From: Bacteroidia bacterium
Lineage (GTDB): Bacteria; Bacteroidota; Bacteroidia; AKYH767-A; OLB10
Length of the DNA stretch: 64,000 bases
Reading direction: 5' to 3'
NCBI GenBank assembly: GCA_037045145.1
Contig: JBAOIA010000011.1
Location: forward strand, 744,001-808,000
A model generated the notes under the pieces. The model saw only the letters and a program-made list of their open reading frames with translations. It was not told the DNA's origin and did not search any database. Position 1 is the first letter of the stretch. Each line of letters begins with the position of its first letter. A program made the translations under genes and the position numbers. Shown one piece after another: positions 17,723 to 27,086 of the stretch.

Positions 17723-19300
17723 ATGGTAGAGATAAGACCCGATGAGGTTTCAGCAATTTTGAGACAACAACTTTCTGGATTTAAAACTTCTTCCGACTTA
17801 CAGGAAGTTGGTACCGTATTGCAGGTTGGTGATGGTATTGCACGTATATATGGACTAACCAATGTTCAGTCAGGTGAGCTGATTGAATTTGAAAACGGAC
17901 TTAAAGGTGTAGTGCTTAACCTTGAAGAAGATAATGTAGGTGCCGTATTACTTGGTACTTCATCAGATATTAAAGAAGGTGATACAGCAAAACGTACAGG
18001 CCTGATTGCATCAATAAATGTTGGTGAAGGCATGCTTGGTCGCGTTGTTGATACCTTAGGTAATCCTATTGATGGTAAAGGACCTATTCAGGGCGAAACA
18101 TTCGAAATGCCATTGGAGCGTAAAGCACCGGGCGTAATTTTCCGTCAGCCTGTAAACGAGCCATTACAAACAGGTATCAAAGCTATTGATGCTATGATTC
18201 CAATCGGACGTGGTCAACGTGAGTTGGTTATCGGTGACCGTCAGACAGGAAAAACAGCGGTGTGTATTGATACCATTATTAACCAAAAAGAATTTTATGA
18301 AGCAGGTAAACCGGTATATTGTATCTATGTAGCCATAGGACAAAAAGGTTCTACTGTTGCAAACATTGTAAAAACATTAGAAGAGCGTGGAGCCATGCCA
18401 TATACTGTAATCGTATCGGCCTCTGCTTCTGAACCTGCACCTATGCAGTTTTATGCTCCGTTTGCCGGTGCTGCCATCGGAGAATATTTCCGCGACACAG
18501 GTCGTCCGGCTTTGATTATTTATGATGACTTATCTAAACAAGCTGTTGCATATCGTGAGGTATCTTTGTTGTTGAGAAGACCTCCGGGACGTGAAGCATA
18601 CCCCGGTGACGTATTTTATTTACATAGCCGCTTACTTGAGCGTGCCGCAAAAATAAATGCATCAGACAGCATTGCTCAACAAATGAATGACCTTCCTGAT
18701 TCATTAAAAGGAAAAGTGAAAGGCGGTGGATCGTTAACAGCACTTCCAATCATCGAAACACAGGCAGGTGACGTGTCAGCATATATTCCAACCAACGTAA
18801 TTTCTATTACTGATGGTCAGATATTCCTTGAGGCAAACCTGTTTAATAGCGGTGTACGTCCTGCTATTAACGTGGGTATTTCTGTATCACGTGTTGGTGG
18901 TAATGCACAGATTAAATCAATGAAAAAAGTTGCAGGAACATTAAAACTCGATCAGGCTCAATATCGCGAGTTGGAAGCGTTTGCAAAATTCGGCTCTGAC
19001 CTTGATGCTGCTACTAAAAACGTATTGGATAAAGGTGCCCGTAACGTAGAGATTCTTAAACAAGGACAGTACTCTCCATTGCGAGTTGAACAGCAGGTTG
19101 CCATAATTTATCTTGGAACAAAAGGTTTATTACGTAATGTTGATGTAAAGAAAGTAAGAGAGTTTGAAACCAATTATCTGAGCCTTCTTGAAGCAACACA
19201 AAAACCTATTCTCGATAGATTGAAGAAAGGTGAATTTGATGACAGTATCACCTCAGTATTAGAAAAAGTGGCTGCAGACTTAGCACCAAAATATTCGTAA
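17723..19300 (+). CDS. atpA: F0F1 ATP synthase subunit alpha
   Basis: 525 aa, full length. Walker A GDRQTGKT is at residues 171-178. An RPPGREAYPGDVFYLHSRLL stretch and the SRVGGNAQ segment with its Arg finger are present. Non-catalytic nucleotide-binding subunit of F1. The initiation context is A-rich without a Shine-Dalgarno sequence. Confidence 0.97.
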   Translation: MVEIRPDEVSAILRQQLSGFKTSSDLQEVGTVLQVGDGIARIYGLTNVQSGELIEFENGLKGVVLNLEEDNVGAVLLGTSSDIKEGDTAKRTGLIASINVGEGMLGRVVDTLGNPIDGKGPIQGETFEMPLERKAPGVIFRQPVNEPLQTGIKAIDAMIPIGRGQRELVIGDRQTGKTAVCIDTIINQKEFYEAGKPVYCIYVAIGQKGSTVANIVKTLEERGAMPYTVIVSASASEPAPMQFYAPFAGAAIGEYFRDTGRPALIIYDDLSKQAVAYREVSLLLRRPPGREAYPGDVFYLHSRLLERAAKINASDSIAQQMNDLPDSLKGKVKGGGSLTALPIIETQAGDVSAYIPTNVISITDGQIFLEANLFNSGVRPAINVGISVSRVGGNAQIKSMKKVAGTLKLDQAQYRELEAFAKFGSDLDAATKNVLDKGARNVEILKQGQYSPLRVEQQVAIIYLGTKGLLRNVDVKKVREFETNYLSLLEATQKPILDRLKKGEFDDSITSVLEKVAADLAPKYS

Positions 19301-19356
19301 TAAAGTAAAACTAAGAAATCAATAATATTCTGAATTCTTAATTCTGAATTATATAA

Positions 19357-20235
19357 ATGGCAAATTTAAAAGAAGTTCGACTGCGCATTGCTTCGGTAAA
19401 TTCTACTCAGCAAATTACCAAAGCAATGAAAATGGTTTCTGCCGCAAAGTTGCGCAGAGCTCAGGATGCAATTTTGCAAATGCGTCCTTATGCTGCCAAA
19501 CTGAGAGAGATACTTGAAAATCTTTCACAAAGTTTATCATCAGACGGAAGCCCATTTACCAAAGTTCGTGCTGCAAATAATATCCTCATCGTTTCAATTT
19601 CTTCAAACCGTGGTCTTGCAGGTGCATTTAACTCATCGGTAATAAAGGCAACATCAAGATTGCTTAATGAAACCTATCAGAAACAAACAAAAGAAGGAAA
19701 AGTAAAAGTTCTTGCCATTGGTAAAAAATCAGGAGACTTTTTTGCAAAGAATCAAAATGTTTATGCAGGCAATGAAAACAGTTTATACAGTGCATTGAAT
19801 TTTGCAAACACTGCTCAAATTGCTGAACGTATTATGGATGAGTTTGCAAAAGAAAAATGGGATAGAGTGATTTTGGTTTATAATCAGTTTAAAAATGCAG
19901 CTGTACAGATATTGCAGACCGAACAATTATTGCCAATAATTCCTCCTGCTTCGCAAGAAAAAAGCAAAACTGTAAGCGATTATATCTTTGAACCCAATAA
20001 AGAATCTATCGTTAGCGAACTGTTACCTACAGCAGTAAAAACGCAGTTGTTTAAAGCTGTTCTTGATTCTCATGCAAGTGAGCATGGTGCCCGAATGACA
20101 GCTATGAACAAAGCCACCGACAATGCAGGTGAATTAATTAAAGACCTTCGTCTGCAATATAATAAAGCCAGACAGGCAGCTATCACCAATGAGATTCTTG
20201 AGATTGTGGCAGGTGCAGAAGCACTTAACGGATAA
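19357..20235 (+). CDS. atpG: F0F1 ATP synthase subunit gamma
   Basis: 292 aa. The N-terminal helix (VRLRIASVNSTQQITKAMKM) and the C-terminal helix (YNKARQAAITNEILEIVAGA) form the rotary coiled-coil shaft. It is the last gene of the operon, closed by a terminator at 20255. The beta and epsilon genes that follow gamma in many bacteria are absent here. Confidence 0.96.
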   Translation: MANLKEVRLRIASVNSTQQITKAMKMVSAAKLRRAQDAILQMRPYAAKLREILENLSQSLSSDGSPFTKVRAANNILIVSISSNRGLAGAFNSSVIKATSRLLNETYQKQTKEGKVKVLAIGKKSGDFFAKNQNVYAGNENSLYSALNFANTAQIAERIMDEFAKEKWDRVILVYNQFKNAAVQILQTEQLLPIIPPASQEKSKTVSDYIFEPNKESIVSELLPTAVKTQLFKAVLDSHASEHGARMTAMNKATDNAGELIKDLRLQYNKARQAAITNEILEIVAGAEALNG

Positions 20236-20254
20236 AATTCTTTTAAGAAATTTG

Positions 20255-20281
20255 AAAACCGCAGCAATGCGGTTTTTTTTT
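20255..20281 (+). terminator. Intrinsic terminator of the atp operon
   Basis: AAAACCGCA at 20255-20263, a GCAA tetraloop, TGCGGTTTT at 20268-20276, followed by more T. It ends transcription after atpG. Confidence 0.9.
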
Positions 20282-20320
20282 GCCTTTATCTTAAAGTGAC
20301 GATTTAAATTTTCCTATCCT

Positions 20321-20328
20321 TACATTTG
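20321..20328 (+). promoter_or_regulatory. Candidate promoter -7 box almost touching the start codon
   Basis: TACATTTG matches TAnnTTTG and ends three bases before ATG 20332. If used, transcription would begin at or just inside the start codon, giving a leaderless message. Confidence 0.45.
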
Positions 20329-20331
20329 CCT

Positions 20332-21462
20332 ATGCTTTTTTTGTTATTGATTCCTGCAATGTATTTTTTTCTGACCTTCAGATGGATGATTGGCTTTAAT
20401 GTATTAGCAAATAAGCAACTTCCGGTTAATCAGAATCAAATCAATAATTTTTTTTCAATAATCATTGCTGTACGTAATGAACAAGCCAACATAAAACGAT
20501 TACTGAATTCATTGGCAGAACAGAGTTATAATAAATCAAATTTTGAAATTATTATTGTTGACGATCATTCTGAAGATGAAACTGTAACAACTGCTAAACA
20601 TTTGTTTGACTTGCTCAAGTTAAATGGTGCCGTATTTTCACTTCAGAATTCAAATGGAAAAAAAGCTGCTATTGCAGAAGGAGTTAAAGCAAGTAAAGCA
20701 GAAGTAATAATTACAACTGATGCCGATTGCGTTTTTAATCATGATTGGCTATTGACAATAAATAACGAATTTAATTTTTCGAAGCCCGATATGTTAATAT
20801 TGCCTGTTGTTTTACAAGGCAAAGGGGAATTATCAAAAATTCAACAGACAGAATCATTAGGATTAGCTGCATTAACACTTGGGTCATTAGCTATTGGAAA
20901 ACCATTAATGTGCAATGGTGCCAATTTGGTTTTTAAAAAGAATGCCTATCTGCAAATAAATAATGCTGAATTGCGGCATGATGTACCTTCAGGAGATGAT
21001 ACTTTTTTTATGTTGTCATTGTTTGCAAAGAACAAGCAAAGCATACAAGCTTTAGCTTCCGATAAAGTAGTTGTAACTTCTGATGCTCTTTCCGGTTTAT
21101 CAGCATTGATAAATCAGCGAATAAGATGGGCATCAAAAGTGAAACATTACAAACAACAGTATATTAAAACAACCGGTTTGTTTGTTGCAATATTTTCTGT
21201 ATTGCAATATGCTGCTGTTTTTGGTTTGATAATTTTGCCAACAGTGAGTCAGCTTTGGTTGGTGTCAGCAGTAACATTAGCAACAAAATGGATATGTGAT
21301 TTTATTTTTATTCAGAATGTATCATCAAAGCTTAAACAGAAATTTTATCCCGGTGCTTACGTGTTAATGCAGTTGCTCTATCCTGTCTATACTTTTGTTG
21401 TTGGTGTTTTAAGCCTGTCAAATCATTATCAATGGAAGGGAAGGTCATACCCTAAAGATTAA
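20332..21462 (+). CDS. Membrane-bound family 2 glycosyltransferase
   Basis: Start taken at ATG 20332. 376 aa. An N-terminal membrane anchor (MLFLLLIPAMYFFLTF) leads into a GT-A domain: FSIIIAVRNEQANIKRLLNS, a VDDHSEDET nucleotide-binding stretch, TTDADC as metal-binding DxD, GDDTFF acceptor region and the QRIRWASK motif (Q/RxxRW) of processive or lipid-linked GT2 enzymes. Two or three C-terminal membrane helices follow. Probably transfers a sugar to a lipid or growing glycan at the cytoplasmic face; donor and acceptor unknown. Confidence 0.85.
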   Translation: MLFLLLIPAMYFFLTFRWMIGFNVLANKQLPVNQNQINNFFSIIIAVRNEQANIKRLLNSLAEQSYNKSNFEIIIVDDHSEDETVTTAKHLFDLLKLNGAVFSLQNSNGKKAAIAEGVKASKAEVIITTDADCVFNHDWLLTINNEFNFSKPDMLILPVVLQGKGELSKIQQTESLGLAALTLGSLAIGKPLMCNGANLVFKKNAYLQINNAELRHDVPSGDDTFFMLSLFAKNKQSIQALASDKVVVTSDALSGLSALINQRIRWASKVKHYKQQYIKTTGLFVAIFSVLQYAAVFGLIILPTVSQLWLVSAVTLATKWICDFIFIQNVSSKLKQKFYPGAYVLMQLLYPVYTFVVGVLSLSNHYQWKGRSYPKD

Positions 21463-21528
21463 TTTTTTTTGTTGGCAGACAATTTCATTTTATTGAATGG
21501 TAGTTGTAGTTTTGAAGAAAAATATTTC

Positions 21529-22053
21529 ATGGCACTGATAAAACCTGTTAATGGCATACTGCCGAAATTTGGGAAGAACTTTTATGCTGCTGAAAATGCC
21601 ACAATAATTGGGCAGGTGGTGATGGGTGATGATTGCAGTGTTTGGTTTAATGCAGTAGTAAGAGGTGATGTACATTCAATTACAATTGGCAATAAAGTAA
21701 ATATTCAGGATGGCGCTATTATTCACTGCACCTATCAGAAAGCACCAACTGTTGTGGGTAACAATGTTTCAATCGGTCATAATGCCATTGTTCATGGCTG
21801 TACACTTGAAGATAATGTGTTGATAGGTATGGGCGCAATAGTAATGGATCATGCCATCATTAAAACAAATGCAATAATTGCAGCAGGCTCTGTTGTGCTG
21901 GAAAATACTGTGGTAGAATCAGGTTGTATCTATGCAGGAGTTCCTGCAAAAAAGGTAAAAGAAGTGAGCCCTGAACATTTCAAAGATTTGAACGAGCGTA
22001 TTGCCAATAACTATGTTATGTATTCCGGCTGGTTTAAAGAAGATGCTAATTAA
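21529..22053 (+). CDS. Gamma-carbonic anhydrase-like hexapeptide protein
   Basis: Start chosen at ATG 21529, giving 174 aa that begin MALIKPVNGILPKFGKNFYA; the upstream TTG extension has no family resemblance. Left-handed beta-helix of hexapeptide repeats with metal-ligand histidines at 66 (IIHCTY), 84 (IGHNA) and 89 (VHGC), and Arg45 in VVRGD. These match the YrdA/CaiE-type gamma-CA family, which binds zinc or iron as a trimer. Not all members hydrate CO2, so activity is likely but not assured. Cytoplasmic. Confidence 0.88.
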   Translation: MALIKPVNGILPKFGKNFYAAENATIIGQVVMGDDCSVWFNAVVRGDVHSITIGNKVNIQDGAIIHCTYQKAPTVVGNNVSIGHNAIVHGCTLEDNVLIGMGAIVMDHAIIKTNAIIAAGSVVLENTVVESGCIYAGVPAKKVKEVSPEHFKDLNERIANNYVMYSGWFKEDAN

Positions 22054-22064
22054 AAATAAGTAAT

Positions 22065-23438
22065 ATGTTGTTGTTCCGGTTAGTTATTATCAGTTTTCTT
22101 TTTTCTTCTTGCACACCGTCAACAGAAAAAAAAGAAATTGCACAACAAGTGGATTCCTCAACTGTAGTACAGACGCATTTTACAAAGATAAAAGCAGAAC
22201 CCGGGAAACTTCTTTCCAGCATCAAGGCAGAGAGTAACAGTAGTGTATTGTTTTCTGTATATACACCTTCTGAAAGTAACGATACAACACCACTTCCTGT
22301 AGTTTATTTTTTTGACCCTCATGCAGATGGAAATTTGCCATTAGAAAAATACAAATCAATTGCTGATGCTTTTAAGTTGATTATGATTGGCTGCAATAGT
22401 ATTGAAAACGGAATGCCTTTTGATCAATCACAGCAAATCGCCAGTGCTCTTTTTTCTGATTGTCAAAACAGATTGCCTGTAAATACACAGCAACAAATTG
22501 TTGCAGGTTTTTCAGGAGGTAGTAAGGTTGCCTGTAATCTTGCAATGAGTCAACATTTTTTTTCAGGATTGATAGCTTGTTCAGGAGCCATGTTTGAGAA
22601 TGGTAGGTTTGATAAAAATATGAGTGTGGTTTCAGTTGCAGGCATCAATGATTTTAATTATCATGAAATGGTTGCATTAGAAAAATCTGTTGATGTAACA
22701 CACCATGCATTTATTGAAACAGATAGCTCGCATCAATGGCCTGGCATAAGTGATATGCATGATGCCATTCTCTTTACTATAATGAATATGGTGAAACAAA
22801 ATAAGTTACAGATGCAGACATCTGTTGTAGAAGACTATTATCATAACTGGTTAAAGAAGATTAATAGTTCGGTAAACAAAGCATCACCGGGTAAGCGATT
22901 TGCGCAGCTGCAATTCGGAATTATGTGCTTTGAAGGTTTAACGGATGTAACAAACTTAAAAAGTAAACTTAAAGAAATTGAAAACTCGGATAACTTGCGT
23001 AAGTGGCGTATTCGAAGTCAGAATATGCTTTATCAGGAAAAGGAAATGCAAAAAATGTTGAGGGATGCTTTTTCAAATCAAAATCTGGCATGGTGGCAAA
23101 AAGAAATTACTGATTTGAAAATTGCAGCTTCAAATAGTCAAGACAAAATGATGGCAGCCATGAGTAACCGCCTATTGGGATTTATTGGTATTGCCTGTTA
23201 TTCTTTTGCCAAGCAGTTAGTAGGTGAAAATGCTCCTGAATCAGATAAAGTTCTACAAATTTATCAGATAGCTGAACCGAATAATTCTGAGGCATGGTTT
23301 CTTTCGGCTGTTTATAAAGCCAACAATAAGCAACCCGAAAAAGCTTTGTCAGATTTTAATAAAGCTGTGCAGAATGGTTTTAACCAAACATCACGTATTA
23401 ATGAGTATCCTGCACTGCAACAGATTGTAGCACCGTGA
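22065..23438 (+). CDS. Lipoprotein with esterase-like alpha/beta-hydrolase domain and TPR tail
   Basis: 457 aa. The N-terminus ends in a lipobox (SFLFSSC), so the protein should be lipidated and envelope-anchored. Residues about 60-240 resemble a putative esterase: VVYFFDPHADG, then the nucleophile elbow GFSGGS and a late His in SSHQWPG. The second half is helical and ends in a TPR-like pair (AWFLSAVYKANNKQPEKAL). Substrate unknown. It starts 11 bases after the gamma-CA-like gene, so probably shares its mRNA. Confidence 0.7.
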   Translation: MLLFRLVIISFLFSSCTPSTEKKEIAQQVDSSTVVQTHFTKIKAEPGKLLSSIKAESNSSVLFSVYTPSESNDTTPLPVVYFFDPHADGNLPLEKYKSIADAFKLIMIGCNSIENGMPFDQSQQIASALFSDCQNRLPVNTQQQIVAGFSGGSKVACNLAMSQHFFSGLIACSGAMFENGRFDKNMSVVSVAGINDFNYHEMVALEKSVDVTHHAFIETDSSHQWPGISDMHDAILFTIMNMVKQNKLQMQTSVVEDYYHNWLKKINSSVNKASPGKRFAQLQFGIMCFEGLTDVTNLKSKLKEIENSDNLRKWRIRSQNMLYQEKEMQKMLRDAFSNQNLAWWQKEITDLKIAASNSQDKMMAAMSNRLLGFIGIACYSFAKQLVGENAPESDKVLQIYQIAEPNNSEAWFLSAVYKANNKQPEKALSDFNKAVQNGFNQTSRINEYPALQQIVAP

Positions 23439-23553
23439 TTTGAATTTTCATTTTGGAGTTATTCATATTGACATGTTTATAATTCAGAGAAAATAGAATT
23501 ATAAAAGGATTTATTGGGAATAATTTTACGTCAAACAAAAACTGAAAAATAAA

Positions 23554-24432
23554 ATGAAAAGACTAATGTTATTTGCAACAGGCATGTTCTTGTGTCTGAC
23601 AGCCGTTGAGGCTCAACCGTACAAACAAGCAGGCGGAGAAAACAACCTCCAATTATTGTTTGCACCATTTGGAAGTACACCACTATCATTGAATGAAGGA
23701 ATCACTTATCGCAGATTTCTAAAAGATGGAAAGCTTGCTGCCAGACTAAGTATTTCTATTAGCAGTTCAAAAAGCACAGATGTTATCATGCAGGCAGATG
23801 ATACGCTTGCATTCCCGACAACAAAAACCGTGTTTCATGCTGAAGGCGGAGGTGGTTATATACAATTAACTACAGGAATGAATCCACAAGCAGATATGGT
23901 AAGTAAAACTTCTGGTTTTAGTTTCCGTCCGGGTATTGAAAAGCATTTTGAAGGTACAGACAGGTTATCACCATATATTGGTGCAGAGATTAGTTTCAGC
24001 AGTTCAAAAACAAAATTCACACGCGACACAATATTGCCAACAGATTATACGTCACCAACGTTTTATGATACTACATCAACAACAGTTATTGTTTCTGCAC
24101 CTTGGACTACTAAGTCTTTAAGTGGTTCATCAGGCAGCAAAACTTTTGGTGTAAATCTGATTGCAGGTATGGATTACTATTTCAGTAAAAACCTTTCCTT
24201 AGGTGCTGAATTTGGCTTTGGTTTCTACAGCACTAAATATGATGATTTAAAATCTGATTACTTAGATGTAAAAACGCCATGGATAGAGTCTGAGCCAGAT
24301 GTGAATAATGTTAGCACTATAACTGCAGCACAAACAACCACCACAAAAAGTAACCCATCATTAAAGCAAGGAAAAGATTCCGGCTTTGGACCAAACGTTA
24401 CAGCTAAAATAAAATTAGGCTGGTTGTTCTGA
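23554..24432 (+). CDS. Predicted outer-membrane beta-barrel protein
   Basis: 292 aa with a signal peptide (MKRLMLFATGMFLCLTAVEA). Alternating polar/aromatic strands follow (GITYRRFLKDGKLAARLSI, KTFGVNLIAGMDYYFSKNLS, LGAEFGFGFYSTKY), and the last residues, AKIKLGWLF, end in Phe as barrel proteins do. About ten strands with a long Ser/Thr loop around 255-280. No close family recognised; a small porin-like or structural OMP. Monocistronic, with a terminator at 24447. Confidence 0.7.
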   Translation: MKRLMLFATGMFLCLTAVEAQPYKQAGGENNLQLLFAPFGSTPLSLNEGITYRRFLKDGKLAARLSISISSSKSTDVIMQADDTLAFPTTKTVFHAEGGGGYIQLTTGMNPQADMVSKTSGFSFRPGIEKHFEGTDRLSPYIGAEISFSSSKTKFTRDTILPTDYTSPTFYDTTSTTVIVSAPWTTKSLSGSSGSKTFGVNLIAGMDYYFSKNLSLGAEFGFGFYSTKYDDLKSDYLDVKTPWIESEPDVNNVSTITAAQTTTTKSNPSLKQGKDSGFGPNVTAKIKLGWLF

Positions 24433-24446
24433 TAGGAGAACCACCC

Positions 24447-24480
24447 AAAAAAAAGGCTGCTCATTTGAGCAGCTTTTTTT
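24447..24480. terminator. Bidirectional intrinsic terminator
   Basis: GCTGCTC at 24456-24462, loop ATTT, GAGCAGC at 24467-24473, flanked by an A-run and a T-run; lies between two convergent genes. Confidence 0.9.
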
Positions 24481-24497
24481 GTTATAGTAATATTTTT

Positions 24498-25637
24498 TTA
24501 CTTCAGCAATTCTCTTGCAATAACTAATTTTTGAATTTCGGAAGTGCCTTCTCCTATGGTGCAAAGTTTGCTGTCACGATAAAATTTCTCTACCGGAAAA
24601 TCTTTGGTGTAACCGTAGCCACCAAAAATCTGCACAGCTTCTGTGCTAACATAAACTGCCACTTCCGAAGCATAATATTTTGCAAAAGCCGATTGACGGG
24701 TAACTTTTTCACCACGGTTTTTTAGATCAGCTGCTTGTAAAATTAAAAGCTCAGCTGCTTCAATCTTTGTTGCCATTTCGGCCAACTTAAAACCTATTGC
24801 CTGAAAGTTTGCAATGGGCTGCCCAAATTGTTGTCTTTCTTTTGCATATTTAACCGATGCATCAAATGCACCCTTTGCAATTCCTAATGATAGTGCGGCA
24901 ATAGAAATGCGTCCACCATCCAATATTTTCATGGCTTGTTTAAAACCGTCACCTACTTTACCTAAAATATTGGAAGCCGGAATTCTACAATCCTCAAAAA
25001 TCATTTCAGCAGTTTCGCTGCATCGCATTCCTAATTTATTTTCTTTCTTACCTGCTTTAAATCCTGGTGTTCCGCGCTCAACGACAAATGCTGTGATGCC
25101 ATTGGAATCGAGCAATTCACCGGTGCGGGCAAGCACTACTGCCACATCGCCACTTTTGCCATGGGTAATCCAGTTTTTTGCTCCATTAATAACCCAACTG
25201 TCGCCATCTTGCTTTGCCACACATTGCATGCGCATGGCATCGCTGCCTGTATTAGCTTCTGTTAGCCCCCAAGCACCTATCCATTGTCCGGTAGCTAATT
25301 TAGGTAGCCATTTATTTTTCTGCTCTTCGTTTCCAAATGCTAAAATATGTCCTGTACATAATGAGTTATGCGCAGCCATTGACAAGCCTACAGATCCACA
25401 CACTCTTGCCACTTCTACAATGGCAGTAACGTATTCAAAATAACCTAAACCAGCGCCTTGATATTGCTCCGGTACCAATATGCCCATTAGACCAATATCA
25501 CCCATTTTTTTAAAAACATCAACAGGAAAATCCTGAGCTTCATCCCATGTCATCACATTGGGTCTGATATGTTTTTCGGCAAAATCTTTTACCGTTTGTG
25601 CAATCATTTGTTGATTTTCTGTAGCTGCAAATTCCAT
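24498..25637 (-). CDS. Acyl-CoA dehydrogenase
   Basis: 379 aa, full length for the soluble FAD-dependent family (short-chain/butyryl-CoA type). Signatures are WGLTEANTGSDA, WVINGAKNWITHG, RQQFGQPIANFQA, QIFGGYGYTKDFPVEKFYRD and IGEGTSEIQ, the last holding the catalytic Glu. It oxidises an acyl-CoA to the enoyl-CoA and passes electrons to ETF; chain length cannot be fixed from sequence alone. Monocistronic. Confidence 0.92.
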   Translation of the reverse strand: MEFAATENQQMIAQTVKDFAEKHIRPNVMTWDEAQDFPVDVFKKMGDIGLMGILVPEQYQGAGLGYFEYVTAIVEVARVCGSVGLSMAAHNSLCTGHILAFGNEEQKNKWLPKLATGQWIGAWGLTEANTGSDAMRMQCVAKQDGDSWVINGAKNWITHGKSGDVAVVLARTGELLDSNGITAFVVERGTPGFKAGKKENKLGMRCSETAEMIFEDCRIPASNILGKVGDGFKQAMKILDGGRISIAALSLGIAKGAFDASVKYAKERQQFGQPIANFQAIGFKLAEMATKIEAAELLILQAADLKNRGEKVTRQSAFAKYYASEVAVYVSTEAVQIFGGYGYTKDFPVEKFYRDSKLCTIGEGTSEIQKLVIARELLK

Positions 25638-25750
25638 CCTCTAAGGTGTTTTTGTAAATTGAATTTTTTTTTCAGAAGTGTGCAAAGATAAAAAAACAAA
25701 CCCATTGTCCGGATGATATTTTATTATCCCTGTAAATGAGTAAACTTGCA

Positions 25751-25780
25751 TTGTTAACTCATATTTTCTGAATACTTTCG
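25751..25780 (+). promoter_or_regulatory. Candidate promoter for the aminotransferase
   Basis: TTG at 25751-25753, a 19-base spacer and TACTTTCG at 25773-25780, one mismatch from TAnnTTTG, 19 bases before ATG 25800. Confidence 0.5.
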
Positions 25781-25799
25781 AAGCAAATTTTTGACTGAA

Positions 25800-27086
25800 A
25801 TGATGCAAGCTACAATTGAAAAAGGGGCATATTCTGCTTCTGATATGGCCGAAACTTTAATTGGTTCGGAAATTATAAAACTCGCTGGCGAAGTAAACGA
25901 GCAAATTAAAAAAGGTAATAAAATTTTTAACCTGACCATTGGCGATTATGACCCAACCATTTTTCCAATTCCTGATGCGCTAAAAAATGAAATTATTAAA
26001 GCTTATAAGGAAGGTTACACCAATTACCCTGTTGCCAACGGTCAACCGGAGTTGCGCAATGCTGTTGCAGGCTATATTAATAAACTGCAAAAGTTACAAT
26101 ACAGCAGCAATGAGATTTTAATTTCCGGTGGTGCACGACCTCTCATTTATGCATTGTATAAAACAGTTGTAAACCCCGGAGAGAAAGTTGTTTTTCCGAT
26201 TCCATCATGGAATAATAACCACTACTGCCATTTATCGCAGGCAGAAGCTATTGCTGTGGAAACATTGCCTCAGAATAATTTTATGCCTTTGGCATCGGAG
26301 CTCAAATCACATCTTTCATCGGCAGCATTGGTTGCGCTTTGTTCTCCATTAAATCCTACCGGAACAGTTTTTGGCGGTAAGCAATTGATGGAAATTTGTG
26401 AATTGATATTACAAGAAAATAAAAGAAGAGAAGGCAAGAAACCATTGTATCTGATGTACGATCAGATTTATATGGCTTTAACCTTTGGAAACACAAAACA
26501 TGTTGATCCTGTTTCATTACTTCCTGAAATGCGGCCTTACACAATTTATATTGATGGACTTTCCAAAGCTTTTTCTGCAACAGGTCTGCGAGTAGGTTGG
26601 GCGTTTGGCCCGGCAGGAATTATTGATAAAATGAAATCTATTCTTTCGCATGTGGGAGCATGGTCACCTAAAGCCGAACAGGTAGCAACAGCACATTTTC
26701 TGACACAGGAGAAAGAGGTAGATGCATTTTTAAGTCATTACAAATCAAAAGTGGAAAAAAGACTGAGCGCATTTTATGATGGCTTTTTGAAAATGAAAAA
26801 TGATGGATTACCTGTCAATGCCATTGATCCGCAAGCAGCCATTTACCTCACCGTTCAGTTTGATATTTTGAATAAGGTGATGCCGGATGGTAAGCGGATA
26901 AACAATTCAAATGATATAACATCTTTTCTCATTAACTATGCCAAGGTAGCCTTGGTGCCATTTTCCGCGTTTGGTGCAGCAACAACTTCAAATTGGTTTC
27001 GTCTCTCCATTGGAACTGCACATTTAGAAGATATTGAACAGATGTTTGTTTCTTTACGCAAAGCATTAGCCTTGCTCGGAGATTGA
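25800..27086 (+). CDS. PLP-dependent class I/II aminotransferase
   Basis: Start at ATG 25800 (or the adjacent ATG 25803), rather than the TTG at 25791. About 428 aa. Fold-type I landmarks: YTNYPVANGQPELRNAVAGY, SGGARPLIYALY, CSPLNPTGTVFGG (Asn for PLP O3'), YDQIYMAL (Asp for the ring nitrogen) and DGLSKAFSATGLRVGW with the Schiff-base Lys. Likely an aspartate/aromatic-type transaminase; substrate not determinable. Its 3' end overlaps the convergent EamA gene by 21 bp. Confidence 0.9.
   Translation: MMQATIEKGAYSASDMAETLIGSEIIKLAGEVNEQIKKGNKIFNLTIGDYDPTIFPIPDALKNEIIKAYKEGYTNYPVANGQPELRNAVAGYINKLQKLQYSSNEILISGGARPLIYALYKTVVNPGEKVVFPIPSWNNNHYCHLSQAEAIAVETLPQNNFMPLASELKSHLSSAALVALCSPLNPTGTVFGGKQLMEICELILQENKRREGKKPLYLMYDQIYMALTFGNTKHVDPVSLLPEMRPYTIYIDGLSKAFSATGLRVGWAFGPAGIIDKMKSILSHVGAWSPKAEQVATAHFLTQEKEVDAFLSHYKSKVEKRLSAFYDGFLKMKNDGLPVNAIDPQAAIYLTVQFDILNKVMPDGKRINNSNDITSFLINYAKVALVPFSAFGAATTSNWFRLSIGTAHLEDIEQMFVSLRKALALLGD

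Noticed and set aside
21469..21528. TTG-start extension of the gamma-CA-like gene
   Set aside because: Family starts at MALIKPVNG; the extension is not protein-like.
24814..25443. 209-codon open frame on the plus strand
   Set aside because: Lies wholly opposite the acyl-CoA dehydrogenase, whose motifs are clear; the peptide has no family features.
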